Below, in pieces: positions 21,557 through 34,182 of a DNA stretch of 64,000 nt. A program made the position numbers and the translations under genes. The stretch's first letter is position 1. Every line of letters starts with the position of its first letter. Under the pieces are notes generated by a model that worked only from the letters and a program-made list of their open reading frames with translations, ran no database searches and was not told the origin of the DNA. The DNA comes from Utricularia gibba. Lineage: Eukaryota > Streptophyta > Magnoliopsida > Lamiales > Lentibulariaceae. The stretch lies in assembly GCA_002189035.1 (NCBI GenBank), contig NEEC01000009.1, positions 1,612,001-1,676,000 of the forward strand, in the 5' to 3' direction.

Positions 21557-24291
21557 TCACTCAGGGGAAGCCGTGGAAAAGGAAGCAGGGTGAAGTGCAA
21601 TGTCGGACAATGCGTTTGCATTCGAGGTTTTTTTGTGTTTTCCGGCGATGCGTGTATATGCGTGAGAGGATGGATGAAAGGATACCGCAGCAGGTCTGGG
21701 GTCTGTCGTCTTCATGGAAGAGGGCCGCCGTGGGCACTCCAGGAGTTCATCTTCGATGAGTTCAGTTTTACTCAGAAGTGCTGCGACGAGGGAGTGAAGG
21801 GTAGGTGCAGGTATCTCCTTTTCTTGAAACAGTGTCAGCGATCTTGCAATGACGCTCCAAACTGCAGTCTTTGCTTCGGTGTCGCCGGCGGCGAATGGCA
21901 GCACATCGAAAAGACCCTGCAAAAAAATGACATCTTTTGCAATACAAAGTGACCGGATTGCGATGCAGCAGGAAATATTATCAACTGAAGAGTGAAGAGC
22001 ATGGCATATTTGAAGAACCTTCTGATAGCAGCAATGCGAAATCATCAGATTCGGTCAGAATGTTGGCTACCACCACTGCAGCTGTTACGCAAGAGCTGGA
22101 AACCTGGAATAATGGTTGCAGCAACAGGTGAAGAGCAAATTCAGGTGATTTTCATTCTGGGAAAACGAGGAAAGATGCTCGAAACCATAAGCAATGACAG
22201 GTTTAGGTGTTTCAAGTTATCACTGAAACAGCTCACCGTTAACACGACACAAGATCAAGCAATGCAAGTAATGATGGATTGTCTGAAAGGCTGAAAAGAT
22301 CATTTAAACGACTATAACGAGCAACATTACCACATCTGGTTTCCTAAGCATACCTCCAACTTATCAGGTGATTCCACCATCTCTTTCACAAGCGCCCATA
22401 GCCCTCTATTCAGGCATATTTCACGTGAATGTATATCAATGGTAGAGAGAGCTTCAATAGCCCTAAGCATCATATCCAGCACATCATGCCTGTTTCAATC
22501 ATGTAATTCAAGCTCATAATGGCCACGCTAAGCGCTGATGGACAGAATGTAAATAGAATTATACTTCTCAAGTAGTCGTTCTCTTAGTTTGCCTATTTCC
22601 AAATCCAGAAGCTTGACTAGAAGGCTTGACAAATCTAAGTTGATCAAAGGTGGAAGAAGAATTGATAAAACACGAGTGTCGCTTTCTAAAATAGCCAACA
22701 GTAGCTCAACAATCTGAAAACATAGCCATGAGTTGATACAAACAGAAGATATTGACGCAGAGAAATAGTTTCAAGCACACAAGAAGAGCCAGCATCAAAA
22801 GAAATTCTGGCGATACCTTCAAAAGGAGCTCAGAATTCAACGTGTTTTCAGCAATCCAGAGGATACGAGAAATTAGTGTCTCTGCCTGCAATGCTTCTGC
22901 CAAAGTAACACTTCCACTGCCTCGGAGACACGAGGATATCACCCTAGTTTAACACATGAACCAACCACCAGATATGTGAACGTGGGTAAAACAATTCTAA
23001 CACTTTCACCCAGGACATTAACTTTTATTCTCAACAAGCCTTATGTACGTTTTGCAACATGATTTTTAACAAAGCAGGTTGGCACAGGACCTTTCTGGCC
23101 CAGAAGGAACTGCTGTGATAATCAGAACATAATTGTTTCACAAGTTTGAAAGGAAAGTCTATTTTTCCACAGAAAAATGAACTGTAAGACAAAGAATTTT
23201 TTTTCGAATATCAAAGTGCTTTCTTCCGTGAGTTAATACAGAATCAGAGAACTACCTGCAAGTTTCGCAGAGGATTGGAACATCATCCACAAGCAACTGT
23301 CCCACAATTACCTGAACCAAACCATTTGTGCAGCCAATATTTTCCTGCAAACACTCATGGCAAGCAATGTTCCCTAGTATTCCAAGGCAAATCTCCTGCA
23401 GAACGGGAAAAATGTGATGGAAGAATCTCATTGGCGTTGGGATATTAAATTTGACGCAACCCCCAAATATGCTACAAACAGTGTAGTAACTCACAGAAAC
23501 ACGTGACGACTGAGAAACCATAAGATTGGCGAGGAGAACTTCAAGGATCAGATTTTGAACCTACAGGGAAATAGGAAAAGTCTTTCAGCTACTAAAAGAA
23601 ACGTGAAACAAAGTACAATAGCATGTAGTGGTAGCAGACAGAGATAGTTATCTTGACCATAAATTGTGCATATTCTTCACTTGCAGAAAGATCCCATAAG
23701 ACACATCCACATTCTTCCCATATATCCTCGACCTCTGATCCGCCTTGTACTTCATTCCCATTTCTCCGTCTTGATGAATCTTGATCAGCATCATTGTCTA
23801 TAGTGGGTTTTGTCTCATCATGCTCATCAAAATAATGCATTTCCTTATCCCCACCAACTAAATAAACATCTGTATTTCCACCTTCGGCTTTCATTTTATC
23901 GGTGACTGAACACCTTTCCGCAGAGTATTCACTAACTTTCACATCTGATGGAATAAGTCTCCTTATCATAGATATCAGGTAACTGGGATCGACAGTCGAT
24001 GGTATGTCAAATGACTGCAATACAAATTGCGTGAGTTACCCTCCAGACCACAGCGAATTAGGATCTCTCAACACGCTCAGTGCATTGTATGATGTTGCCA
24101 TGACACAGTCACGGGTCCAAATGCTTTGTGCGCCAAGGATGACGAAAAGTAAACAAACAACTTACAGACGATAACGTAAAATCAAGATACTTATAGTTCC
24201 GTGAAGAAATCACCTCGTGAAGAGGGGCAGGAGGATTATGTGCCTGAGGAGCATCAAGTTCGTGTTTTTCTTCATTCTCTGGGGATTCCAT
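21557..24291 (-). CDS. ARM-repeat protein, SAAL1-like
   Basis: Nine exons proposed: complement of 24214..24291, 23658..24014, 23495..23560, 23256..23395, 22817..22943, 22565..22713, 22354..22489, 22019..22103, 21557..21933; all phases agree, 504 aa. An N-terminal acidic region with EVEDIWEECGCVLWDLSASEEYAQFM precedes VQNLILEVLLANLM and EICLGILGNIACHECLQ, which parallels vertebrate SAAL1 (serum amyloid A-like 1): an acidic stretch, then EICxGILGNxAC and a following ARM-type helix series. Later repeats are VELLLAILE, LDMMLRAIEALSTIDIHSREICLNRG and VTAAVVVANILTE. Molecular role in plants unknown. The last two junctions are the least certain: the exon 9 acceptor used is AAAAG|ATGTC, chosen because it keeps frame, rather than the stronger TTGCAG 17 bases downstream. 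Confidence 0.78.
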
Positions 24292-24694
24292 GTAACTAAC
24301 CAGACGGGCGATATGCTTACAGCGCTCTCAAGTTTCAGTAAGGAGCTGCGTTCCGGTATACGTAGGATTGGTTCCCGATTAATATAAACGAGTATCAGAC
24401 CGTTGATCGATTGTAAAGGGAGAAGGGGTTTTCTTGAGCTAAAACCCTAATACCTCATCAACTGAACAGGGACGATTTGAGGGTGGTTTTGAAGGGATAT
24501 CCATCATATCATTAAATGCTGAAGTGCGTTAAAATGTTTGATCTTGCAAGCTTCAACAACCCCATTGGGAACATCATGGGGCTTATTTCTGAGTGCAAAA
24601 ATACAACTATAGCGCTGGAATACTTCCCCTGAGAGGATGGTACAGGAAAAAAAATGTTAACGTCGCAACCAAAATTTCTATTGCAGTTGTCAGT
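24292..24694. other. Spacer: SAAL1-like promoter and ATP10 3' end
   Basis: 403 bp between two minus-strand genes; an AACCCTAA telobox-like motif near 24443 sits upstream of the SAAL1-like ATG. Nothing coding seen. Confidence 0.4.
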
Positions 24695-26226
24695 TCACTG
24701 CTTCTCTTGAAGAAGTATAGCTGTGCAGGAGAAAAGGGAGAGCAACTCATCCTGCGTCGCCGAGCCAAAGCCTTGCCATCGTACACGACCATGATCGTCC
24801 AACAAAAAAATGTAACTGCGAAGTTCAAAGAAACATGGTTGTCTCAATGTAAGGCGTTCAAAAATAAACAAGTTGCTGTAGTGGTGGATTACCTGGTCAA
24901 AAGATTCAGAATCTTGAGCTCCTTTCTCAGGTAGTAGTGGTCGCCAAAAGCATAAACTATGTGTTTCTGCATAATGTCGTTGCTTTCTGCAGGCTTCGGT
25001 TTCCTCATGATCTTAAGGAGTAGTTTCTTGATTGGACTACGCGTCAACAACCATGAATCTATGAAGGATACCTACATAAAAAGTCCACCTTCCAACTGAT
25101 TTTACTTTCGTGTATCAACGTTGAAGATTCACTGAAAAAATACCTCGTATAGGCAAACATCGGTTGAATGACCAAATGTTTTGATGAATGGAGAGATCCA
25201 TGATTCTGCCATAGGCTGTAAGGGTGAGAACAACATGTGGGAATCAACTACAGACAAAAACCCTTGTGAACAGCGGAAGAAACAATTTAACCCCACCTGA
25301 GACGTCGCTCGAAAGGATAAAGACAATAAAGAAGCCTTAGGGCCCTCAGAACCCTTCATGTCGGAGGTTACAGGAAGCTTAGCAGTAGCACCATTTGAGT
25401 AATTCACTTCGAATGTAGGAAACCTCACAGCTGCAGCAGCGGGAACTATGATCTTGTTGGCTGATGCAATCTGCAGCAAGGGTGTTTTCTCGTAATCTCG
25501 ATGGAAAATGTCATTACAACTAAATAAACAGATTAGCGCACCTTCCCACCGTGCACCTTCATTTCAGACATGTCTGCAAAGTAGCCCCTACTCATTTCAT
25601 CGTTACTGTACTAAGGTATATGGAATATTGAAAGTCACATCCATGAGAACAAATACATGCACAGAAATTAGAGGACGCAAACTCCTGGAAAAAAATCAAG
25701 ACGGACCCCACACAATTTTGTAAGAACAATTACTCACAGCCGAGCTCGTTCTTTCTGAATCGCATCCTTACTCATTAGCTGCGCCAAGAAACAACAAAAG
25801 GGCACCCATTAAACATCATCAAAGATATTTTTGTCAAAATAACACTGCCACGCGATCAATTAGATATGAATTGAGAAACTCGATATCGATTTAACAAATA
25901 AAGCACAACTGGACCAATTACGTAGACAAAGCCGAGGATCATCAGAAAGCAATGAGCGACGATGTTGCAACAACCAGAAACCAACCAATTCCCAATACTA
26001 AAATAGACCAGTGAGGCTACAATTTTTGAGCTGAGAAACCCCAAGAATACATTGATCCCCAAAAGTAAATCAGTAATTTCCAATGCACATAACCAACTTG
26101 ATGAATATCCAAGAAGCGCCGAGAGGTAAACTGCGACGGGATCCTTGTCAAAGTCCTTTCATCCCATCTTCGAGCGCAGAAATTTCTAGGAGTCGATAAC
26201 CACTGCAGCCTCTTCACTCTCATCAT
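24695..26226 (-). CDS. ATP10: Mitochondrial ATP synthase assembly factor ATP10
   Basis: Seven exons: complement of 26098..26226, 25738..25778, 25542..25605, 25297..25470, 25144..25215, 24893..25071, 24695..24815; phases agree, 259 aa. The basic N-terminus (RVKRLQWLSTPRNFCARRW) looks like a mitochondrial presequence. Recognisable ATP10 stretches are KDAIQKERARLNDEM, GYFADMSEMKVHGGK, ASLLSLSFRATSQ, YEVSFIDSWLL, VYAFGDHYYLRKELKILNLL and GRVRWQGFGSAT. Yeast Atp10 helps assemble subunit a into the F0 sector at the inner membrane; the plant homologue (At1g08220 from memory) is presumed to do the same. Two adjacent ATGs start the frame; the outer one at 26226 is used. Upstream site II motifs fit a nuclear gene for respiration. 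Confidence 0.9.
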
Positions 26227-26965
26227 TATCTCCTCCTCGACTCCTCTTCTCGAGAACCAGTTCACCTAGAAATGAAGAGGAATCTTGGACTCGACGTGTC
26301 CAAGTGTCGAATATATATATACATATTTTTTTTAAAAAAAAGCCTCCGAGCCCACATGGCAATTTGGAGCCCATTTAACCATCAAAACCGGCCCAGTATC
26401 TGGGCCTTCTTTGTGGATCCAAATTCCAATCATTGATCAGTACATGCAAAATCTCTTTTTCAAAAAGAAAAAAAAAAATGTTTTTCATAATTAAATAACT
26501 TGAATTACTCATTTTTTAATAGAATATGAATTATTAAATAATCAAAATGAGGGAAAACCAATCATACTTCCAAACTAATGGAACTAAAAAAATCAAATAT
26601 ATTTTATGTTTTTTAAAAATTATGTTTTTTTATTATTATTGAGTAGCTCTGCTTAAATCGTACAAGCGGGGGAAGGTTAGGAATTTGAATTTCAAAAGAT
26701 GCACTTTGTTTATTTGAATTTGCCTAAAGAACCCCTCTTTTTAATTCTTAACAACTGGTCAAATTGACGAGAAGCTAATCATTTCCCACCGCCTCCACAC
26801 TATCGCGTTTCGATTCTCTTGCCGAGGTACGCATTCTGTGTGTTGCATTGGTGCATTGTTGATTTAGATCTCTAACTTAGTCGCGCTTTCGATTCTCTTC
26901 GAATTTCTTGTGGTTTTTGTGGGATGGATGAAGAAATTTGACGATACCTGTGAAATTACCAGATA
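26227..26965. other. Divergent spacer ATP10 / CKS1
   Basis: 739 bp between two ATGs facing apart. Contains the site II cluster (separate entry) near ATP10 and a long A/T-rich middle (26450-26700); no coding signature. Confidence 0.45.
26350..26406. promoter_or_regulatory. Site II (TGGGCY) cluster upstream of ATP10
   Basis: Four GCCCA/TGGGC cores in under 60 bp (near 26350, 26369, 26391 and at 26401-26406, TGGGCC), 125-180 bp upstream of the ATP10 ATG. Site II elements are enriched in promoters of plant nuclear genes for mitochondrial respiratory and ribosomal proteins. Confidence 0.5.
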
Positions 26966-27710
26966 ATGAGTCAGATCCAGTACTCGGAGAAATATTTTGA
27001 TGATACTTACGAGTACAGGTATTTCTTGGACTTTTCTTCGGCCGTGGTTGCACTTAGGTGGTTGATGTTTCCGTTTTTTGTGCGTGCATTTTTCAGGCAT
27101 GTGGTTCTTCCACAGGAAGTAGCGAAATTGCTGCCGAAGAATCGTCTTCTTTCTGAGGTATGGCTTATTCATGAATTAGATTGTATCATATTGGTATGAT
27201 TATGTACTTGCGTCCTAGAGTTGCTAGAAGGATAACAACATGCAAGTTATGGCTTTAAGTTATATCGTCATGATGTCAGTTTACACCTTTTTTTTTTCTG
27301 AAAGCATCTACTAGTTGATGGTATTTTGTGTGTCTTAATGGGTCCTGTTTTTGTTTATTCCGATATAAGAGGTAATTAAAAAACGATTAATCCTCTGCAT
27401 AACGTGTTTTGGGATTTGATTGTGTTTGCAATAATCTAAATTGCATGTTAGGAGTGATTGTGTTCCATTAGAGTCCAGCCTTTTATAAAAAAAGTCCATC
27501 AATCCTTTATATTCACACAGTGCCACTCACTTCAATCGTTGGTTTTCTTATCATTAGAACGAGTGGCGTGCTATTGGCGTTCAGCAGAGCCGTGGATGGG
27601 TTCATTATGCCATTCATCGGCCGGAGCCTCACATCATGCTTTTTAGAAGGCCACTTAACTATCAACAGCAGCAGGAGAACCAAGCTCAGCAGAACATAGC
27701 TGCCAAGTGA
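26966..27710 (+). CDS. CKS1: Cyclin-dependent kinase regulatory subunit CKS1
   Basis: Three exons, 26966..27018, 27097..27157 and 27558..27710, phases agree, 88 aa, the normal CKS size. [40 protein letters not shown] and [20 protein letters not shown] are near-invariant CKS sequence, including the phosphate-anion site residues (Arg, Ser and Trp) and the HxPEPH hinge. CKS1 binds CDKs and recruits phosphorylated substrates in the cell cycle. Each exon is too short to stand out as an open frame. The C-terminus has a [11 protein letters not shown] tail, as in other plant CKS proteins. Head to head with ATP10 and tail to tail with SOSEKI. Confidence 0.95.
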
Positions 27711-28190
27711 AATCGACTTTTCAACTCTATGTTCTTTATCCGGGAAACAGAAAATCCAAACTCTGGTTTTCTCTTGAAGTTTATCGTTCACATGGATGTT
27801 AAAAACTTGAATCACCACTCGGTGCTCGAGTGGATTGTGCTGGTCGTTTAGGGTCTAGGGATTGTGCTGGACGTTTTGCTTTGTTATTGGAAGGAATTAC
27901 ATTACTTGTTCTAGCTCCATGTGCACTTTAGTAGCTGGGGAAGGCTGCAAAATGATCTTTGATGTTGTTTTGGAATAACATGTCTTATGCAGTCTGCATT
28001 CAGGTTTAGACAAATTCTGTATTCTATTACGATACAAGCATCCATTCAACATTACCATCCCATGAACCTTGAAACCTCCAGGGAGAAGAGATGCGGGGAG
28101 CCACACTGAATGAGATTTTGGCTTCTTAGTAGGCGCATCAGCTCATTTGCAAAATTCTTTTTTTCCGATGCAGTCTTGGAGAAATGCTGC
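27711..28190. other. Shared 3' region CKS1 / SOSEKI
   Basis: 480 bp between convergent stop codons. Open frames on the minus strand here are short and unsupported. Confidence 0.45.
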
Positions 28191-29622
28191 TCACCTTCCA
28201 CCAAGTGAAGAGAATGAGGGGGAAGGATGATCCTTCAGGAACTTCGTTTGAGCCAAGCTTTCAGTGAAGCATTCCTTGCTTTCATAATTCGAGATGGATA
28301 CCTGAGGACTCTTGAACTGCGCATCGAATTCCCGGGTCATGAGTGCTGGAGAAGAGAACATAGATGGTGTAAGTGAATGACTATATGGAGTCCCATCGTA
28401 TTCATGATCCTTCACATAAATAGGGCCGCAGGAGATAAGTTGCATGATCAACTTTGCTGGCTTCAGCTTCGTAGCAGGCTGGAGATGAGGTCCCTGTGTT
28501 TCGAAGGTCTTGAGCTTATCTGCTCTTATGAGGGTGTCAAGTGTATCAGTCTGGTAGCCAGGGAATGATTCACTGGATATCAAGAGAGGAGGTGAAATGA
28601 AGCCCCTGCTTGTCTCTGTAGCTCCATTCATTTCACAGACTCTCTTCTCATTGCATGGTTCCATTGGAGGGAAATCCTTATTGCAAGGCTGTTGATCGCC
28701 AATTCCAAAGGCATCTAGATCAGTCTGAGTTGAAGCATCGACATATTGTAATGGGCAGCAGTTCCACGAATTCTTCATGCTGATGAGAGAATCAGGAGAT
28801 GCAGCAGAGGAACAAGAGCGATGATGTATAGGGGAAAGATACTCTGCTTGTGAGCCTCTTCTGGTTCTAACACTCACGTTTGATGAAGAGGATGAATCAT
28901 GATGGAGTCTGGGCTCCGTCCATTGTTTCTTCTTGCGTAGTGCAATGGTTTCTGCAGGACTGAAGCCACCTGGAAAAAAGCAGAAGGCGTGATAATATGT
29001 TTCTGTAACTGGTGGCTTGTATTATCAGGAAAACACAGGACCGAAAAGCTACCTAAGCAAGATCCTTCGAGGAGCTCTGAGCCCTTGAGAACATACTCAT
29101 TGTTACCATCAGCAGGAAGAATCAGATCCTCTTCACACAGATCATGCCACACATACCCATTCTTATACCTCCTGCATCAACAGGAAAACAAGGATCTGGA
29201 GAGCCTTGAAAAATGCAAACCGGAAAAGGGAGAGGAGAAGGGAGCCTTTGAACCATTTCACCTCTTGAAAGACCAAGAATACTTTGCTGCCATCCCTCTG
29301 CCCCTCACAGCATTCAGCCTCTTAATGACATCTACAGGTTACATCAGCTTTATCTTATGCATCGAAACAGCAACTACTTATGATTCTTGCATACAAATGA
29401 ATGAGCTGCAAAACTACCTCTAAGTTGAAGTCCATCTGAAGAAGATACAGGAACTTCCATGAAATGGGGATGCTCCAGTTTTTGGTTGCTGGATAGATAG
29501 TAAACTATTGGGACTTTGCTGCTGCGTCTTTCTGGCTGATGCTGATACTTGGGAGATTTTTCAGTCCATTCTTTTATTCTTCCAGGACTAAGGTGCCCAT
29601 ACTTTCTCATACTCCCATCCAT
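28191..29622 (-). CDS. SOSEKI polarity protein (DUF966)
   Basis: Four exons: complement of 29418..29622, 29262..29331, 29053..29171, 28191..28969; phases agree, 390 aa, typical length. The N-terminal DIX-like domain reads [20 protein letters not shown], then [40 protein letters not shown] and [12 protein letters not shown] across the exon junctions. C-terminal family motifs are [10 protein letters not shown] and [22 protein letters not shown] proteins polymerise through the DIX-like domain and mark cell corners or edges at the plasma membrane in Arabidopsis embryos and roots. The large last exon encodes the variable, probably disordered region. Confidence 0.9.
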
Positions 29623-31595
29623 TTTTCGGCTCCAGTATCAAATGTTCCAAATACAAACTAAATGGAACAGTGGATGACTTGAATCATCCGGAGTAACACA
29701 CTGTGCATTACAGATGTAAACGGCAAAAAGGGATGATACCAAGCATCACTCATTCAACACAAAGTGCAATGAAGAAAACATGCAGGGCCCAGTCCTCGAT
29801 TACCAAAAATCAATTAAAAATTGCGGTTTCTTGGGAAGGAAATGAAGCGACGGGATCAGCAAATGGGAAGTGTGGAAAGAAAACATGAGTCACGGGGCTG
29901 AGGAACCGCAGAAATGAAGACGAACGGGAAAGACTTTTGGAATGTGGATCCCGATCCTCACTCGGCATATCTTCTTCTTTTCAGTCATTATTTCCACTTC
30001 GCGGAAGATTGATTTTTGAATATCAGAGAAGAATCCAAAGCCTCCATCTCATCGCCTTTCTTCCTCCCATCAACCCATCAAACCAAATCCGATCATCATT
30101 CGATGACGACTGGCTTATTTTATCTTCCTACCGGTTGCCATAAGTTACTCCATAGTGAGACTTATTGGGACAGTTGAACCACATGAGTGTGTCCTACCCA
30201 CTCACTACAAGGGCCAACCAACAACCACACACACAAATGCTGAACCGGACCTCCACTTCCGACAAAGATCAGTCAGTCAGTCAATCTCGACATGATATGA
30301 ACCAAAAATCAACGCTAACTGATTTATGTTCGCCTTAGAACCAAAAAAAAATGTGGGTAAGAAGGGATCTTGTCTGGAGTGATGACTCCACTCCTAGTCC
30401 TCCTCCAGAAGGAGGATCGAATGTCGGGGAAGGATAAGTGAACCTTGAAAGATGGAAGTGCTCCCTCCCCCATGATGAAGTAATGGAGATTTAATGTAAG
30501 TTCGTTGGGGATATTGAATATGGAAACATGATGGTGTCTTGGAACCATAATGACATCTCATACCCGTCGGTCTCCACTCCCGACCCAGCCGCTGCCATCC
30601 CCTCTCCACCATCTTCATTAACATCATCGCCCTTGTGATCACTGGATCAGATGAATCCAGAAATTGCTAATTCTGCCGAATTATACATGATGAGTATTCT
30701 CCCTCTCCTCCCATTTCAGGTACAAATCCATGATCACGATTACCGGAGTGATCTAACTTCAGTGTTCAAGATATGGGGGCGAGTTCAAAGATTCCTTAAG
30801 GGTGCAATTAATGTGGTCAATGAACAATAAATTTCAACACTGTTCGAAAGAGATGCCCCCCCTGCACCCTTAGCATCCATCCTGGTTCGTACATGAAGAA
30901 GAATCACTACCATGATGTAATAACTGCTGTTTCCTTTTTTTTAATTATTTCAAAATCCATTTTCAAGTCAATTGTGAATGGGTTCGATGAATGATCATTA
31001 AAACTGACTTTAGATCCAATATCAATTAAAACAAATTTAAAAATCGTTTCGATTTTTTTGTTTTTTTATTTCAGAGAAAATAGGCATGTGGATGGATAAT
31101 AGGGCATCGAAGTGAATGAATGCTCCTCGACTCTGCTACCGAAGACCGAATCCCTCTGATGCCATCCAGCCCCCACTTTCACACATCATGTGACCCTCTC
31201 CTCACTCCGCCCCTCATACCTTTCCTCTTTTTTTCTTCTTTTTTTTTAATAAAAGAGACTGAAATGTGTTTTAATTTGGGGTTTAGGGTTTAGGGTTTTT
31301 ATTAAGTGGATCACTAGTCCTATTCAACACAATAAGTATTAATCATCGTTACTTATCAACTGGGAAAGGTCCCCATCTTGCTGCAATGCAACAGGGAAGA
31401 GTTGGAGGGCGGCCGAATTGAACCGGTTGAACCGGGGTGCAATTTGGTAAAATAGTTTACACGTTTTCATTTTATTCAATTGGTCCGATTTGAATTTTTT
31501 TTTTTATTTTTGTTAGAAAAAAATGTATTCGGGAAAAGAAATAATTTGCCACCATATGGTTGTTGTTTGGGTGGTGGCATGGCATTTTTAGAAAA
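29623..31595. other. Intergenic region
   Basis: Nearly 2 kb, including the SOSEKI promoter. Poly-T/A runs are near 30940, 31050 and 31230. A minus-strand open frame at 30324-30642 has no family signature. The only motif of note is the telomere-like run (separate entry). Confidence 0.4.
31278..31296 (+). repeat. Short telomere-like run (GGGTTTAGGGTTTAGGGTT)
   Basis: About two and a half units of the plant telomere repeat TTTAGGG in tandem, about 300 bp upstream of the gene at 31596. In plants this is usually a telobox-type promoter element rather than a relic of a chromosome end. Confidence 0.7.
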
Positions 31596-32160
31596 ATGTA
31601 CAACCAAAATCCCGACCACAAGTCCACCGGAAGTGCCGGTGCTCCGCCTCCAGTGAGTCCCAGAATCTCCTTCTCCAGTGACTTCGTAGCCGGATCCCAG
31701 GTCCGGCCGCCTGCTTCTTACCGGGACGCTCCCGTTTCCGATTTTGAGTTCTCGGTCAACAACTTTCCGGCGATGAGCGCCGACGAGCTTTTCTTCAAGG
31801 GTCGGCTACTCCCACTGAAAGAAGGCGGCGGGGGAGGAAGTAACAGGACCACCACTCTGAGAGATGAGCTGGAGAATGAAGACGGTGACGAATTCTGCCT
31901 TCGGCCGCCGAAGAATCCAGTGCCGGCGCGGTGGAGGGGTTTCCTTGGACTGAGAAAATCCCACATAGGATCCAAGAAACCTGAGAAAATGGGTGAGAAA
32001 AAGAGCCCATTTTTACAAGATGCATCACAATGCAGCACCAATCCTCAGGTCTCTTCTCAATCCCCTCCCTTCACACTCACAAACACTCGTTAGAGATCTT
32101 TGCATAACCATATGACGAACAAACACCTTCTGTGTCCAAATGCAGGAGATTTCTGATTGA
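31596..32160 (+). CDS. Uncharacterised plant protein with SADELFFKGRLLPL motif
   Basis: Two exons proposed, 31596..32048 and 32146..32160, phase 0, 155 aa ending QEISD. Reading on without the intron would give about 165 aa. The start is ATG 31596 (the longer frame opens with TTG). Visible blocks are PPPVSPRISFSSDFV, VSDFEFSV, SADELFFKGRLLPL and RWRGFLGLRKSHIGSKK. The combination of DFEF and SADELFFKGRLLPL resembles the membrane-associated kinase regulator (MAKR/BKI1) type of unstructured plant protein, but no full family match is claimed. High Ser/Pro content suggests a largely disordered protein with a basic C-terminus. Confidence 0.65.
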
Positions 32161-34182
32161 TTGAACCCCAGCTCACTTCTCATCGCGATCAACTTCAACA
32201 GTACGGTATCTTGATGAAGCTCAAGCTCAAGCTCCTATCCCTTCAATTTTTTTTCAGGAAAAAAATGAATATATCCATATCTCCCTACATTTCTTGAAAA
32301 AAAAAATAGGGTTTTGATTCTGTGGTTTGCTGATGTTCGCACTGAGGCTGGAAACTGTATTTTTCATATTTTTTTTACTAAATTCCACTGTCTTTCAGGT
32401 TCTCCGTTACTGAGATTCCCCCAAAAAAAATTACTGCCACAAAACTGCAGAAAAACAAAGCATTGTTTTTTTCAAGTACTCTGCACTTGTGTTCGGTTTC
32501 CAATATAATAAATACTTTTGCATGTAATGATTAGACCGGGTTTGTTTAATCACAGACCGACAAGAAGATTTTTAGACTTAAAAAAAGCGGGTGTCGTCTC
32601 CATCCCCAGTCCGCAGATGGGGATTTCCTGTAAAGAAATGATTGAAAATAATAAATAGAAGGAAAACCAGGAAGAAATAAATGTGTCCGGTCAACGGTCA
32701 AGGCGCCAGCTAATGGAACAGCTGGTGCCCTGCTGCACCCCCATCACGTTGCTGCATGCGTATGTATGTGTGGGTGTGCAATGCGATAGCAAGGGAACAG
32801 TAAATGCCACGTGTCTTCCGGGCGGACCAGACCGGACCGGACCAGGCACAGCCGGCCTTCCGGTGCAGCAGCTACGGCGCAGACCTGCGATCTCAGTCGC
32901 TCACGCTTCGTCTCATTTTAGTAACCACCCCTTCCTGCAAGAGCCATTTGTCGTGTCAAAATATTCTATTTTTAAATTATTGAATAAGATTTAATTTATT
33001 ATAAAATAGATCTAAATTAAATAATGATTTCAATCTATTTTTAAAACATTGATTCACTCTTTTATATAATTTCCCTTCACACATTATGGATATGTTTTTT
33101 AATTTGAACTTGTTCTTCAGATTAGGTAGAATATAATCAGTTTTTAAAATTATATTAATAGAATCAGTTTAAATTTTTTTTATAAGATAATATAAAATTA
33201 TTTTATAAAATTTAATAAAATAAAATATGTATTGTAATATTAAATCATATATAATATTATGGTGTAAATATATATTTTAGAATTGATAAAAAATGAATAT
33301 TAATGAAGCTTTAAATCGGGATACACCACATGGAGGTGAGTGCTTATAAATCTGTGGTTGATGTATAACAAAATCGAATTCTCTTGAACGAAATTGGTTG
33401 GAAAAGATTTCAAAAACCTCTTGAAAACCTACTAGAGACCGATAGACCAATAAGTATAAGAACTAAGCAACAGTAATCATTTTGACAATCTGAAAAATAA
33501 TCGAATTATAGAAATATCAAAGTAGTCAACGTTTATCTACAAGCATGATAAATCAGATCCGATAAATTAAATCCCAACATCTAGAAATCGGTCTCACTTG
33601 ATAAAGCCGATTTCCTACCGCGACAAATATTATAATTTTTCTATTTAATTTCTTATTTAATCACTGAAATACATATTCAATAAGTTTAATAATTTATAAA
33701 TTAATTAAATTTATGATTTTACTACAAAACAGTTAAAAGGAATTAATAAAACATAACATCCCTATATATGCAATTGAATTGAATTCTCATTTTGCGAAAA
33801 TTAATTTTAGAAGGCCAGCTTTGAACTTAGGAGTCCCAAGTATATTTTGGATCCAAAAATCATAAAAATTTTGGGATAATGACTAAAATTCTGATTTTAT
33901 GATCATTTTTTATTTTTTATTGACCTTAAAAATAATCAATTACTTGGTGTAATAACATACCCAAAAAAGTTTTATTTTTGAGGTGCCACGTCAGAAATGT
34001 GTGGAATGTGAAAGAGCAAATGGTGTGGTCTGAAGTCAAATGAAAACTAAATCAAATGGAACACCTCAATTTAATGTTAAAATACTGTAATAGGTGTGAT
34101 GTGATTGGAGCTACATGTATGATGTATGTGTATTGTATGTATGGTGATGATGGGAGAGAGGTGAAGGATAAATATCCACGTG
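32161..34182. other. AT-rich intergenic region
   Basis: 2 kb without a supported gene. GC-rich patch at 32800-32890 with repeated CCGGACC units, then strongly AT-rich sequence 32950-33980. It may include old transposon debris, but I find no terminal repeats or coding trace. Confidence 0.4.

Noticed and set aside
21159-21593. 144-codon plus-strand open frame
   Set aside because: Low-complexity A/T-rich start, no family signature, and its 3' end overlaps the SAAL1-like last exon on the other strand.
23640-23660. A U12-type or non-canonical intron after SAAL1-like exon 2
   Set aside because: A normal GT donor (ATG|GTCAAG) keeps frame and joins FM to VQNLI as expected; no U12 consensus seen.
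24593-24934. 113-codon plus-strand open frame
   Set aside because: Exactly antisense to the last two ATP10 exons.
30324-30642. Minus-strand open frames upstream of the MAKR-like gene
   Set aside because: No recognisable family, no splice support, in spacer.
32950-33980. AT-rich block as a transposon
   Set aside because: No terminal inverted repeats, target duplication or transposase trace could be seen by eye.
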